Below, in pieces: positions 46,727-56,094 of a stretch of DNA of 64,000 bases. Within the stretch, counting starts at the first letter, position 1; each line of letters starts with the position of its first letter. A program made the translations under genes and the position numbers. Under the pieces are notes generated by a model, which was not told where the DNA came from, did not search any database, and saw nothing but the letters and a program-made list of their open reading frames with translations. The stretch is from Eutreptiella sp. 'Long Island Sound 2002'. Taxonomy: Eukaryota > Euglenozoa > Euglenophyceae > Eutreptiales > Eutreptiaceae. The stretch lies in NCBI GenBank assembly GCA_964036045.1, contig OZ038381.1:130455708-130519707 (forward strand), given 5' to 3'.

Positions 46727-47317
46727 TTAGTTTCGCTTCTTACGCTGTGACATAGTCTCAGCACGGGTTAGGAGCTGCCCCTCGTTGTTCTCAACAAGGT
46801 AAGTGCGGAAGATGGGGTTGATACTCCCATCTGGTTGTATGAAGGCTGACATAGGTTCCCAGGTCGCCTCAGACAACCCATAGCCATCCCACAGGGTAAG
46901 GAATTTCCAGCCCTGTTTATACTCGTGGCGAGCAATGCCTGCAACCACGTAGTAACCATCGACTGCCATCTCATCGGCAGTCATCTCTTCGAGTTCGTCT
47001 GCCTCCTCTGCACTGGCAGCGTTCTCTAGGTCTCTACGTTCAATCTCACTGTCGCTGAGGCGCCACTCATCCCAAGACAAGTCGTCAGGGGAGTGATAGT
47101 GCCTCAACTGCTTAGGTGCACACAGCAGTTCACCACCTAGACGTGGACTGCACCTGACATGGATCCTGGATCCATCTCTCCTGATGATACAATAGGGTCC
47201 AAAGTAAGGGTCCTGTAGGCAGTTACGTGGCCAGGAGGGTAGGCGTGAATGGTGTACCAGAACAAGGTCACCAACCTTGAAGCTGGCAGGTCGCCGTAGG
47301 CGGTTCTGTCGGCTCTG
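46727..47317 (-). CDS. pol: Integrase C-terminus: GPY/F module and chromodomain
   Basis: In frame with the upstream RT-integrase ORF, separated only by TAA at 47318-47320. It begins with the integrase tail (..FKVGDLVLVHHSRLPSW..DPYFGPYCIIRRDG), the GPY/F module. An acidic spacer follows, then a chromodomain (YYVVAGIARHEYKQGWKFLT..GYGLSEATWEPMSAF; about 46954-46832) with the hydrophobic/Trp pattern of methyl-lysine readers. It ends MSQRKKRN, stop 46727-46729, right at the LTR border. Known chromovirus chromodomains bind histone marks to direct insertion; the same role is inferred here. Confidence 0.88.
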   Translation of the reverse strand, partial: QSRQNRLRRPASFKVGDLVLVHHSRLPSWPRNCLQDPYFGPYCIIRRDGSRIHVRCSPRLGGELLCAPKQLRHYHSPDDLSWDEWRLSDSEIERRDLENAASAEEADELEEMTADEMAVDGYYVVAGIARHEYKQGWKFLTLWDGYGLSEATWEPMSAFIQPDGSINPIFRTYLVENNEGQLLTRAETMSQRKKRN

Positions 47318-49756
47318 TTAATGGTCACGAATGTGCCTCAGGTTAGTACCAGCCTGGTTAGCCAGAGACTGCTTGTGTTCCAGCCAATCTCTTACAGGGC
47401 TCTTGAAGTCCTCAGGAAAGGGGGTTTTGAAGAACCAAGCAGGTCGTCCTCCATGGAACAGTTCGTGGGGGGTGAAACCCGTAGAAGAGCTCCGCTGTGA
47501 GTTCATGGACAGCACTGCCCAGGGCACTAGGCGTACCCAGTCCTTGGTGCGCTCCTGTTTCATCAGGATTCTTAAGTTGTGCTCCACCACACGGTTGTGT
47601 CCCTCACAGAGAGGGTTAGACGTGTGGGTATAGGGCACACCTGTGGTTACCTCCACGTTGAGGGCATTTAGCACTCGTTTGTACCACCCAGTGTCACTGC
47701 GGATGCGTACACCCTCATCAGAGTGCACCTGCATAGGTGCTCCATAGGGTTCGAACCATTGTTCGACCAACACTTTCACAGTCTGCTCACCTGTGATTTT
47801 CTTATTGCAAGGGAACACACGGGTGAAGCGAGATAGACCACAGGTGACCACGAGGCAACTATCATAGCCGCCAAAGCGTGGTAGGCCGTGGATGAAATCC
47901 ACGTAGAGAAGAGAGTTAGCACAATAGGGTATGGGTAAGCTGGAGATCAGGCCCCTATCCCTACTGTCGCTCTGCTTGCTGGCATGACAGCCACAAGCAT
48001 CCACAATGGTCTGCATACGCGACCTCAGTTCAGTCAGGGTTAGACTAGAGTAGAAACACTCACGGAAGAAGTCCACTGAGCGATTAGCGCCAGTGTGACC
48101 AGAACTGAGATGGGACCACTGTAGGCACCCATCCAGTCGTGCCTCAGGCACAACAATTCGGTCCTCGTAGAAGAGGTACTGATTGTTTTTGTACCACTGG
48201 TGCCCGTCAATGACACAGGGTTCGAGACCAGTGCTGAGGGTTTGGAGAATTTCTTCATACTCTGACTGATAGTCGGTTAGACTCCAACCCTTCAGGATTC
48301 CAGCAGTGCGCATGGACAGGTCAAGCTGGACATCCATACGCTGGAAAGCCTGTTTGGCGAGCGCCTCGGAGCTCTCACCAATAAGCGCATCGAAGTTGTT
48401 GCGCGATATATGGTCAGACAGTTCATTCTCAATCCCGGGGATGTGATGCACTGTCAGCCTGAACTGGCTCAGGTAAGTCCACCACCGTTTTAGCTTTGCT
48501 TTTTCTGGTGGTGGGCCCTTCTGAAAAGACTTCACAGGCTCCTGGTCACACAGCCAGAGGATAGTGTTAGATCCCAGAAGTCGGAATTGTGACGATAGCA
48601 CCAACATACCGACCAGGAGTTCCTGGTCATAGGTGCTGTAGTTGGAACGCGCCTGGTCCCATTTCCAATTCCAGTGTCCCAGTGGCACCAGTCGCCACTC
48701 ACTGGTAGGATAGTCATGTTTCAACGAACCATCACGGTTCAGTCCAGTAGTACGATAATGGCAGTGGGTTAGTTCAGCGAGGTTAAGCTCCTGCCATTGG
48801 TAGATCGTACCAACCCCCCCTACATCACTGGCATCAGTGATCAGGACTATCTCGCCCTCAGGGCGGGGCACTCCCAGGCAGTTGGAGGAGGCAATCTTCT
48901 TCTTCAACTCCTGGAAACACTCTTCCTCTCTGGAGGTCCACCTCCAGGGAGTAGTTTTCCTGATCAGCTCAGTGAGGGGTGCAGAGGAGTAAGAAAATAT
49001 GTGGATGTGACGCCGATAGAAATTACAGGCGCCCACAAAACTCCTCACATCGTGTAGACCCTTCTTAGGGTCATCGCGAATCTGCATGTCCTGTAGGGGC
49101 TGCATCTTAGACGCGGCTGGTTTCCACCAGCCATACCCCACGTTGAAACCCAAATACTCCATCTCTTCTTTCAAAAACTCACATTTTTCGAGTTTGATTT
49201 GGAGATGGTTTTCTTGACAGACAATGAAAAATTCACGGAGGAGAAGGATGTGGTCCTCTTTGGTATTAGTACCCAAACTCACGTCGTCGATGTGAGCCTC
49301 CATTTCTGCACCCCGAGAAATCAACTCTTGTACCAGAGGCCTGCGCCTCAGTATGTACAAAATTTTGTTCATAAGCTCCTGGAAGAGCGCTGGGGCATTA
49401 GCCACCCCGAAGGGCATAACCTTCCACTTGAAAACACGACCCTTAGGGGTTATAAAGGCCAACAGCTCCTGAGCTGCGGCGGTTAGGTCCACCTGCCAGA
49501 AACCAGAGCGTTTGTCCATTTTGGTCTTATACCTGCATTTGGCAATACGCTCCAGGGTGTTTTCCATGTTAGGAATACTCCCTGAGTGGTTCTGGGTTTT
49601 CTTGTTGACCTCACCATAGTCTTCAACAAGACGTAGGGCAGTCGACCCAGGTTTAGCAACAAGGAAACAGGGACTGATGGGGATAGTCCCCGTGTTTATA
49701 CTCTTCAACGAGGCCAGCATCGATGCATTCTTGGATCTGGCGCTCAATTTCTTCAA
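47318..49756 (-). CDS. pol: Pol: reverse transcriptase, RNase H, integrase core
   Basis: 812 codons. RT: LRLVEDYGEVN, KMDKRSGFWQVDL, MPFGVANAPALFQELMN, and the catalytic box HIDD at residues 155-158, where Y-x-D-D is usual. RNase H: TDAS (Asp308), YDQEL (Glu379), CDQE (Asp404), SDHI (Asp448). Integrase: HLSSGH (His549, His554) and CGC (Cys588, Cys590; normally C-x2-C), then catalytic Asp620 (LLYVDF), Asp680 (HSDEG) and Glu718 (CEGHN). The true frame begins upstream in the protease ORF: one extra base in a GGGG run (C4 at 49688-49691 on +) splits EYKHG from TIPISPCFLVAKPG. It ends at TAA 47318-47320, after which the same frame continues into the chromodomain piece. Confidence 0.93.
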   Translation of the reverse strand: MKKLSARSKNASMLASLKSINTGTIPISPCFLVAKPGSTALRLVEDYGEVNKKTQNHSGSIPNMENTLERIAKCRYKTKMDKRSGFWQVDLTAAAQELLAFITPKGRVFKWKVMPFGVANAPALFQELMNKILYILRRRPLVQELISRGAEMEAHIDDVSLGTNTKEDHILLLREFFIVCQENHLQIKLEKCEFLKEEMEYLGFNVGYGWWKPAASKMQPLQDMQIRDDPKKGLHDVRSFVGACNFYRRHIHIFSYSSAPLTELIRKTTPWRWTSREEECFQELKKKIASSNCLGVPRPEGEIVLITDASDVGGVGTIYQWQELNLAELTHCHYRTTGLNRDGSLKHDYPTSEWRLVPLGHWNWKWDQARSNYSTYDQELLVGMLVLSSQFRLLGSNTILWLCDQEPVKSFQKGPPPEKAKLKRWWTYLSQFRLTVHHIPGIENELSDHISRNNFDALIGESSEALAKQAFQRMDVQLDLSMRTAGILKGWSLTDYQSEYEEILQTLSTGLEPCVIDGHQWYKNNQYLFYEDRIVVPEARLDGCLQWSHLSSGHTGANRSVDFFRECFYSSLTLTELRSRMQTIVDACGCHASKQSDSRDRGLISSLPIPYCANSLLYVDFIHGLPRFGGYDSCLVVTCGLSRFTRVFPCNKKITGEQTVKVLVEQWFEPYGAPMQVHSDEGVRIRSDTGWYKRVLNALNVEVTTGVPYTHTSNPLCEGHNRVVEHNLRILMKQERTKDWVRLVPWAVLSMNSQRSSSTGFTPHELFHGGRPAWFFKTPFPEDFKSPVRDWLEHKQSLANQAGTNLRHIRDH

Positions 49757-51500
49757 CCTGTTCCTGTGGAGCGGGATGGGGACGACGCCTCACTCGCGTC
49801 TTTTCCAATTCTGGTTTCAATTTCAGGTCCATCTGGACCAGTTTTTTACAAGAAAGGGGAGGCGGCAAGGCGCCGAACACCTCCTCATAGGTTATCAGCA
49901 GTTTCTTCAGGCGGGGGTCAAGGTTAAGACTCTCGAGTTTCTGAAGGAAATCCTCCTGAGCATGGAGGTTGCTTTTTCCATGTTCTTTCTTTTTCTGCCG
50001 ATCAGCAGTTTCGGCAGGCACAGTACCATCGTCCCACTCAGGGGGACATTGCTGCCCATAGTGTAGAGAATACACTAGAGGTATCTCAGGATCAGGCAGC
50101 GTATAGGACTCATCGTCCTCCTCAGACCAGATGGAGGATTTCCAGGTCTGTCTGAGGTATTGCAGCCGCTCTTGGCGCTCAATATCTTCAGCCTTCAGGT
50201 ACAACAGCCGCCGGAGTTCTTGAGTGTCATGCTCAGACAATGGCATGTTATTAGCAGCAGGCCGCGCCAGAGCATCAGCACTCCGGGCCACGGGTTCACC
50301 TGTGTGCACAGGCTGCATGTGTAGCACTGGCTTCCCAACAGGGGAAGCGGGTTCAGAGGTTGACTCTAGATCTACCTCCTCTAGCAACAGCTGGGCTAGG
50401 AAAGCACTATGTTTTAGGTCAACACAGCTGGGATCAACAGAGGTAATAGTGCTGGCGATCTCAGACAGTTGGTCGTCAGCATCCTCTTTTACAGCTGCAG
50501 GTTCCAGATAGTCATCAGGAGACTCACACCCTGTAAGTGTGGCAGATAGGTGCTCAGGAGATCGATTTTTGAGATCATAAAGGGTCAGGCCACGATTTTC
50601 GGCCATGACCTCTTTTAGTAGCACCTGGTCTAGGTCACACAGGGGTACAGGATTGAGAGATCCATCGACGATGGACAGGAAACTGGCCCACTCAGGGGCC
50701 TGCATAGCTGTGTCTGAGTCCTCAGGCACATAGATGGTACTGTCGGGGAGTTGCACTCTTCCCATGGTCATTCGATCTGACATACGGCGCCAGTAAGCAT
50801 GTTCACCAGAGCAACCCCAGTCAGGGGTGCACATAACAACCCTTCCTCCCTCATAAGCGATGTTGGTTAGAACCTTCGCGAGCAGGGAGAAGGGAGGGTT
50901 AGCATACGCTAGGCCCATTGCTTTCCAGAAAAAACGGAAAGCATTGTTCAGTTGTTTCAAGCAGTACAACTGCATGATGTGCTGTTGTTGGCTCGCCAAC
51001 AATTCCACCTGGATCTCATCCAGGTTTACCTGAAGGGCCGCCAGTCCATTTTCAAGAACGTGACGGGCCAGTTGGTAGTTTTCAGTACGATAGTTCGTCT
51101 TGGCTGCGTAGCGCAGACAAGACTCTTTTCGTCCTGACAGCTCCAAAGGAACGGAGAATAGCCCACTGCCAAAGTCGCAGTGCAAAGAATAGGGACGCTG
51201 TAGGGACAGCATTTTTACCTGGGGGTTTCTTCGGAGAAAGTCGGTGCCAATGACGAGGTCAAAGGCGTCAGTGTCCAACACTCTGCAGTGTTGGGTCACG
51301 GTTTCGTCGCCCAGACATATGGTCACATCGACCCCCCCCAAGGAATGGATGGTACGCCAATCCCCTACTCTTATGGCCACTGTCTTAGCTTTCCTGAAAG
51401 TCTTAAGCAGGCGCCGGGCCACTATGGAAAGTGTTGCACCGGTATCAGGCACCGCTCGAAAAACCTGTTCCCCGATTTTCACGAGGATCCAGAAAACCAA
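49653..51500 (-). CDS. pol: Pol: aspartic protease and RT leader
   Basis: The first recognisable domain is a retropepsin: FRAVPDTGATLSIV (DTG at residues 19-21 of this ORF) and later FDLVIGTDFLRRNP. A long linker follows, then the RT start (..PELEKTRVRRRPHPAPQEQV..IQECIDAGLVEEYKHG), where the +1 base noted above ends the frame. Upstream, the same frame is open through ..EALISPVATPTPAATPAPA.., DPKKRLQGDNATPEGKNSKN and LMAAGVDVKFPDEE, to a TAG at 51525-51527 directly before GGGSKEEDLVFWILV. Gag-pol expression would thus need a -1 shift and readthrough of TAG, or these are defects. The stated start is only the first Met after the TAG. Confidence 0.88.
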   Translation of the reverse strand: MVFWILVKIGEQVFRAVPDTGATLSIVARRLLKTFRKAKTVAIRVGDWRTIHSLGGVDVTICLGDETVTQHCRVLDTDAFDLVIGTDFLRRNPQVKMLSLQRPYSLHCDFGSGLFSVPLELSGRKESCLRYAAKTNYRTENYQLARHVLENGLAALQVNLDEIQVELLASQQQHIMQLYCLKQLNNAFRFFWKAMGLAYANPPFSLLAKVLTNIAYEGGRVVMCTPDWGCSGEHAYWRRMSDRMTMGRVQLPDSTIYVPEDSDTAMQAPEWASFLSIVDGSLNPVPLCDLDQVLLKEVMAENRGLTLYDLKNRSPEHLSATLTGCESPDDYLEPAAVKEDADDQLSEIASTITSVDPSCVDLKHSAFLAQLLLEEVDLESTSEPASPVGKPVLHMQPVHTGEPVARSADALARPAANNMPLSEHDTQELRRLLYLKAEDIERQERLQYLRQTWKSSIWSEEDDESYTLPDPEIPLVYSLHYGQQCPPEWDDGTVPAETADRQKKKEHGKSNLHAQEDFLQKLESLNLDPRLKKLLITYEEVFGALPPPLSCKKLVQMDLKLKPELEKTRVRRRPHPAPQEQVEEIERQIQECIDAGLVEEYKHGDYPHQSLFPCC

Positions 51501-51544
51501 GTCCTCCTCTTTGGAGCCGCCCCCCTATTCCTCATCAGGGAACT

Positions 51545-53719
51545 TCACATCCACCCCTGCAGCCATGAGGGACTTGGCAATCGAGGCCAAGCGCCTATTC
51601 TTGGAATTCTTCCCCTCAGGGGTAGCGTTATCCCCTTGAAGGCGTTTCTTAGGGTCACCTGCGGCAGGAGCGGGTGTAGCAGCAGGAGTGGGTGTAGCAA
51701 CGGGGCTGATGAGCGCCTCTGGGGGTTAGGGGGTCCAGTTTTGCCACCCCCCTTGCCACCTCCTTTACCACCTTTATCCCCATTCGGGGGATTTCTGGCG
51801 GGCGTCTGGGTCTTCCGGCGTTCCGCCTCCTGACGCTTGAGTTTGTCACTCTCGCGTTTCTTGATGTGGCATTCGTCCTCGTAGTGACGACGTTTGCCAC
51901 AGTAACCACAGGTGATGGTACACCTGAAGTGGTCCTGATGGGTCACAGATTTCCCATCTTTGGTATGCTGCTGATGTTTCATCTGCAGCATACAGCCACT
52001 GCGGAGATCGCAGTCAGAGGCATGACAAGGTCCCCCCTTGTCATTCACAGGTCTGCAGTAGAACAGGGGGTGTGTGCCTGCATCAGGTTGAACCTCGTTC
52101 ATGGCACGTAGGTTGCCCCTCCCTTTACCACCTCCCTGGTTGGTGTTAGTGGGACTTCTATGCCCCTTCCCTTCGCCACGTTCGTGGGTAGGGGTGCCAC
52201 CTCGTCTCAAATGCTTCTTGAGGAATGTCTCCATGTGGGAGTCATTCTCTCTCTCAAGAGCTAGCTCAATCAAGAGATCCACCAGTTCATCGTACGAGTC
52301 GGTCCTGCTCTTCCTCTCAGAGTTGGAGCGGCAATCATCCCACGTACGCTGAGGGATCTTACTCATGAGCCACAGGTGGGGCTCAGTGGCTCTGTAGGAG
52401 CCCACGTTCATCCTCGAAAACAAGTACTCCAAGTCGCACACATACTCAGAAATTCGTGCAGCGGATGGAAACTCAGGGAGCATAGGTAGCTCCTCGATCT
52501 GTGTGCGTACGCTGAGGTCAGTCTCATAGACGGGGAATGTTTTCTCCAACCTCAGGAGTACCTCTGCCCAGGTAGAACAGGTTTTCACAATCTGTTTCAC
52601 CTGTTTTTGCAAAAACTTCTTTTTGCATGAGCGTTTTAGCAGTGAACATTTGGTGGCCACATCCACATGCGATTGGCCAGTCAACAAAAGGAACTCTGCA
52701 AATTCCTCTGCCCATTCGGGCAGGTTTTTGGGGTCGTACTCCGGCAGTTCCAGCTGGATGTTCGCCTGGGCAATTGGTCTGCCCGTCTTCCCACCCCCCG
52801 GAGTTAGGCCTGAAGGCGACACGCCGGCAAGAGGGGCCAGGGCTGACAGCCCTCTTCTCTCACTCTCTGTGACAGGCACGTCCTGTAGATCAGCCATAGG
52901 CACTGTCCTGGCACGGGGGTGAAAGGGGCTGGGGCGGGTGACCTTAGGCAACAGCCTTGAGACCCTTGATCCCTTGAGATCTTCGGCCAGGGTACTCAAT
53001 CCTGGAGAGAGAGAGGGCAACTCTGGCTTGGGTAAGGGTTCTGCAATACCCAGTTTAGCCTTAATGGCCTCCGATAGGGCCGTTACATCTGGATCTTCTG
53101 ATCCAGACAGGAGTTTGGCCAACAGCTCGGCCGTATGATCCAGGGGACCGTAGGTTGGCCTTGGATGATGTTGTTCTTCGACTCGGGTCGGGCCCACTTC
53201 GGGAGCCCTTGGGGTTGGACAACATGGTCTTGGATACTCAGGTCTTAGTCGTCTTGGCAGGGATGCATTGGACGGAGGACCAGAGTGCGCGTAGGACCCT
53301 AGGTCTGTACGTGGTCTGGATCCATGTACAGCCAATGGCTCCTCTCCATCTTCCCCACATATGGATTTGTAGTACTCCTCATGTAGGATGTACTCATCCA
53401 TCTTCTTCCTCAGCTCCTCATACTCCTCAGGTCCTTCAATGGCAGTTGAGGATGAAGCTGGACAATTGGATCTGGATGTTGAGGCAGCTACACGTCTGTG
53501 GAGGTGACTGTAGCTGTCTCCACCGTGTGCTGCTAAGGCCTCGGTGGTTAGGCCTTTATTTTCTTCCGCCCTTCTGCGTTCTTGATCTCCTTGGGACCCA
53601 GATGCGCCACTGAGATGATGTGGAGCTCGGTAAGGTGGTTCACTCATTGGGTGGGCCATGCTGCCCATTTGCACTTGGACAGTTCGGATCGGCCAGGTCC
53701 TGACGCTTGGCTTGGACAT
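51545..53719 (-). CDS. gag: Gag polyprotein, capsid and zinc knuckle
   Basis: A 724-codon ORF starting 70 bp after the primer site. Residues 1-300 are disordered, Pro/Ser/Arg-rich. About 320-500 form the retrotransposon capsid-like helical region (LPEYDPKNLPEWAEEFAEFL..TWAEVLLRLEKTFP..ISEYVCDLEYLFSRM..ELVDLLIELALERE). A CCHC zinc knuckle (CGYCGKRRHYEDEC;  Cys604, Cys607, His612, Cys617) follows, then Gly/Lys-rich sequence. The real product probably leaves this frame near 51.73 kb: a -1 shift at CCTAACCCCCAG (C5 run) enters PEALISPVATPTPA.. and the pol frame. The last ~55 residues of this ORF (..SSAPLLHPLLLLHP..) look like out-of-frame sequence. Confidence 0.9.
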   Translation of the reverse strand: MSKPSVRTWPIRTVQVQMGSMAHPMSEPPYRAPHHLSGASGSQGDQERRRAEENKGLTTEALAAHGGDSYSHLHRRVAASTSRSNCPASSSTAIEGPEEYEELRKKMDEYILHEEYYKSICGEDGEEPLAVHGSRPRTDLGSYAHSGPPSNASLPRRLRPEYPRPCCPTPRAPEVGPTRVEEQHHPRPTYGPLDHTAELLAKLLSGSEDPDVTALSEAIKAKLGIAEPLPKPELPSLSPGLSTLAEDLKGSRVSRLLPKVTRPSPFHPRARTVPMADLQDVPVTESERRGLSALAPLAGVSPSGLTPGGGKTGRPIAQANIQLELPEYDPKNLPEWAEEFAEFLLLTGQSHVDVATKCSLLKRSCKKKFLQKQVKQIVKTCSTWAEVLLRLEKTFPVYETDLSVRTQIEELPMLPEFPSAARISEYVCDLEYLFSRMNVGSYRATEPHLWLMSKIPQRTWDDCRSNSERKSRTDSYDELVDLLIELALERENDSHMETFLKKHLRRGGTPTHERGEGKGHRSPTNTNQGGGKGRGNLRAMNEVQPDAGTHPLFYCRPVNDKGGPCHASDCDLRSGCMLQMKHQQHTKDGKSVTHQDHFRCTITCGYCGKRRHYEDECHIKKRESDKLKRQEAERRKTQTPARNPPNGDKGGKGGGKGGGKTGPPNPQRRSSAPLLHPLLLLHPLLPQVTLRNAFKGITLPLRGRIPRIGAWPRLPSPSWLQGWM

Positions 53720-53789
53720 GATGAACTTGTTGTTGAGCTTTTGTGCTGCACTTTATCTCAGGGTCGGTTCAAAAGGTCACAAGGGACTG

Positions 53790-53801
53790 CCTCTGCTACC
53801 G
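53790..53801 (-). promoter_or_regulatory. Primer binding site for initiator tRNA-Met
   Basis: The element strand reads CGGTAGCAGAGG immediately after the LTR end. The eukaryotic initiator tRNA-Met 3' end is complementary to TGGTAGCAGAGG, so 11 of 12 positions match; only the base opposite the terminal A differs. iMet priming is common in plant-type Ty3/gypsy elements. Confidence 0.8.
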
Positions 53802-54510
53802 GAAAGACGTCCTTGAATTATGCCCTAGATATTTTCATGTATTCCTGCAGGTTTTGTAGTTGAAAACCCAAACCAAAGCAGCAAGTAGAGCAGGAACAGG
53901 ATGTGGATCGAATCAATGATTGGTTTTCGAATCCAGTGTAACACAGAAGGGCTGCAGATAGACAAAGCAGGTTTATACACAAAGATTCAATCACATATGG
54001 ACAATGCAAAAGATTTTATATGAAAGTTGGTCTGACTGTTGCCTCAGAGATAGCATTAGGCACTTCATGTGCACTCTTTTGGGTGAAATGGTGCTGGTTA
54101 GGAATGTGGGGCATAGATGTCAGGACCACACAGAAAATGACTTGGCCATGCAACTGAAATCAGAAACAGTTACAAAGTAGGACCACAATAAGTGGTAGAA
54201 ACAATTGAGTATAGGGGTCTTGGGGTGGGAGACCACTAGGCTTAACCTCCAAGGCCTAAAGCATGAAATGCCTGTTTTATTTCGGTATATCCTCCATGAA
54301 GGAAGGTACCTCCGCTCAGTTGAGTGGTAGGGGTGAAATTCATGGGGGGCTAGGGTCACAACCCTAGTTACTTTGAGAAAGTGTACTTTAGGCAACAAAA
54401 GTAAGATAAAAACACTTAAGTTTGTCTTAGCATCAACAAAAGGGTTTTAAGGGGGGCTTGGCCTGGATCAAGCCCTCCAAGAGAGACATGGCAGTGACTT
54501 TTTCTTACTC
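53802..54510 (-). mobile_element. 5' LTR fragment (terminal 709 bp)
   Basis: Aligns without gaps to 43496-44204 of the 3' LTR. It stops at ..TTTTTCTTACTC, after which unrelated sequence (GACGCCAGCAGG..) begins, so the promoter-proximal ~2.5 kb of the LTR is gone. It includes AATAAA at 54276-54281 (minus strand). Confidence 0.9.
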
Positions 54511-54568
54511 GACGCCAGCAGGAACCATGGGGCGCCTCTCCACGACCGAGTGCACTTACCTACCTACC

Positions 54569-54766
54569 TCCCAAACCAAATCACACGAGATTGTACACTT
54601 GAACAACCGTGAGAGTATATCCATGGGGAGATTGTCCTATCCCGAAGAGAGGGAGTCCCGCCCCAAGGGAGAACATATATATTGCCCTAGGAGAGACCTT
54701 CACCAATCCATGCCCTGAAGCGCTCGACCTTCCCATAAACCACTCCAGGAGAGCATCTGTATGGAA
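54569..54766 (+). repeat. 198-bp direct repeat outside the chromovirus, right copy
   Basis: Partner of 43222-43419, same orientation, 58 bp outside the truncated LTR. The 58-bp spacer includes an ACCT run (TTACCTACCTACCT) and has no counterpart on the left side. Confidence 0.92.
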
Positions 54767-54929
54767 AAAGGATTTTGCCTAACCATGACCAATGAGAGCA
54801 TGCATGCACCTGGAGAGAGATTGGGTAAGAACATTGGATAGGAAGATGCCCCGGGTCACATGTAGAGACCTAGACCCGGCCCGCAGAGTGAGTGCACAAA
54901 GAGAGATATCACGGGTCCCATGAGACCAC

Positions 54930-55200
54930 GTCCATGGCGTCCCTGTCCCAAGGCGAGCAGAGAGTCTCTATCCGATGGGGAGAGGATAATGTGCCCCTCC
55001 CAGGTGGAGAAGAGAATCACTTTCTGTTGGGGAGAGGGGAATGTCCCTATCTGAAGAGGAGAGGAGAGTATCCCTATCCCAAGAGGTGAGGGTCCCCATC
55101 CCAAGAGGAGAGGGGAGGGTCCCTATCCCAAGAGGAGAGTGTCCCTATCCGAAGAGGAGATAAGAGGGTCTCTGTCCCAAGTGGAGAAGAGGTTGTCTAA
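54930..55200. repeat. Short minisatellite, CCCTATCCCAAGAGGAGAG type
   Basis: Irregular repeats of roughly 25-37 bp built on GTCCCTATCCCAAGAGGAGA. The 198-bp repeat carries a related phrase (TCCTATCCCGAAGAGAGGGA), so that repeat may be a fragment of the same family. Confidence 0.7.
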
Positions 55201-55515
55201 CCACTTGGGGGAGGAGAGCCAATTACCTTGCACCACACATGGAGAGGGAGGGTCCCAAGTTCACCTAAGTTAGGGACTGGACCTCTATTCTTAGGGAAAG
55301 GTGGAAGCTTGGTCAACCACACGGCAAGGGTCAGAAGACCGAAGAATTGGACTACGCCATGGGCGGACCACATCCCAAACGGGATTGCACAAGAAGACAC
55401 CCTTGACATGTTGAACCGAAGACAAACCACTAGTCTATACTCTCACATGGTTCACCCTGATAGCAAAGGATAGACTGAAGCTTTGGAAGGCCATGCGGTT
55501 AGGGAGATACGGCAA
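55201..55515. other. Intergenic, nothing recognised
   Basis: Mixed composition, with no ORF above background and no repeat seen. Confidence 0.5.
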
Positions 55516-55797
55516 TCAAATAGACACAAAGTGCAACAGATGCTCCAAAACGTGCACCTCAAAGCACTTCACAAAATTACCTCCTCGTTTTAAGTAGCAA
55601 AAACGTTGGGCAATCTCCTTAAGGGCAATAGGCACAAAATCCAGGAAGTATGCAATCGCGAAACAATGATCTTTATCAACAAACAAGCAATGAACCAACA
55701 CATGACATGCTGACGTGAACCTGACCAAGCACTGTGTAACAACATTTGCAAAGGTCACTTGAATGAACACAGTGAATAAGTGTGACCATGCGACCAA
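55516..55797 (-). CDS. Hypothetical small ORF, 93 residues
   Basis: ATG to TGA: MVAWSHLFTVFIQVTFANVV..HVLVHCLFVDKDHCFAIAYF..VPIALKEIAQRFCYLKRGG..FEVHVLEHLLHFVSI. The composition is varied and hydrophobic with a possible membrane-associated N-terminal half; no repeat origin is apparent. No family is recognised, and a chance ORF in AT-rich DNA is quite possible. Confidence 0.3.
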   Translation of the reverse strand: MVAWSHLFTVFIQVTFANVVTQCLVRFTSACHVLVHCLFVDKDHCFAIAYFLDFVPIALKEIAQRFCYLKRGGNFVKCFEVHVLEHLLHFVSI

Positions 55798-56094
55798 ATA
55801 TGTTGCATCATCAAATGAGACAATTGTCTAACACTCATGTATACCTGTCATCATCCCTGTAATGAACACGAAGCATGAACGGAGCTAATGTACAACACAG
55901 TGAGTCCAATGATTCATACACATGTGAGTATTCAAAGAAGACAATGTCCTTTGCCACATAGGATACATAGGTTGGGTGAGGAACTCAACGGAGGGACATG
56001 GCAAGGGCCCGAGCCAAAGCACAAGAAGAAAAAGAAGAGTTCAGTTGCGGATTGCAGAGCAACGAACGACGTACTTTCCTAGGTTCCAGTGTGT

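Larger units (their letters stand above)
43496..54510 (-). mobile_element. Ty3/gypsy chromovirus with very long LTRs, 5' LTR truncated
   Basis: An 11.0 kb element on the minus strand. From its 5' side: partial 5' LTR (54510-53802), tRNA-iMet primer site, gag, protease, RT, RNase H, integrase, GPY/F module, chromodomain, then a 3' LTR of about 3.2 kb. The two LTR copies share 709 bp without any length difference and with about 15 substitutions by eye, so the insertion is fairly young. The other ~2.5 kb of the 5' LTR is missing at a sharp break (54511). An intact copy would be about 13.5 kb. Chromoviruses are the Ty3/gypsy clade carrying a chromodomain that guides integration to marked chromatin. 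The ORFs are interrupted, so this copy is probably not autonomous unless the breaks are sequence errors. Confidence 0.92.
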
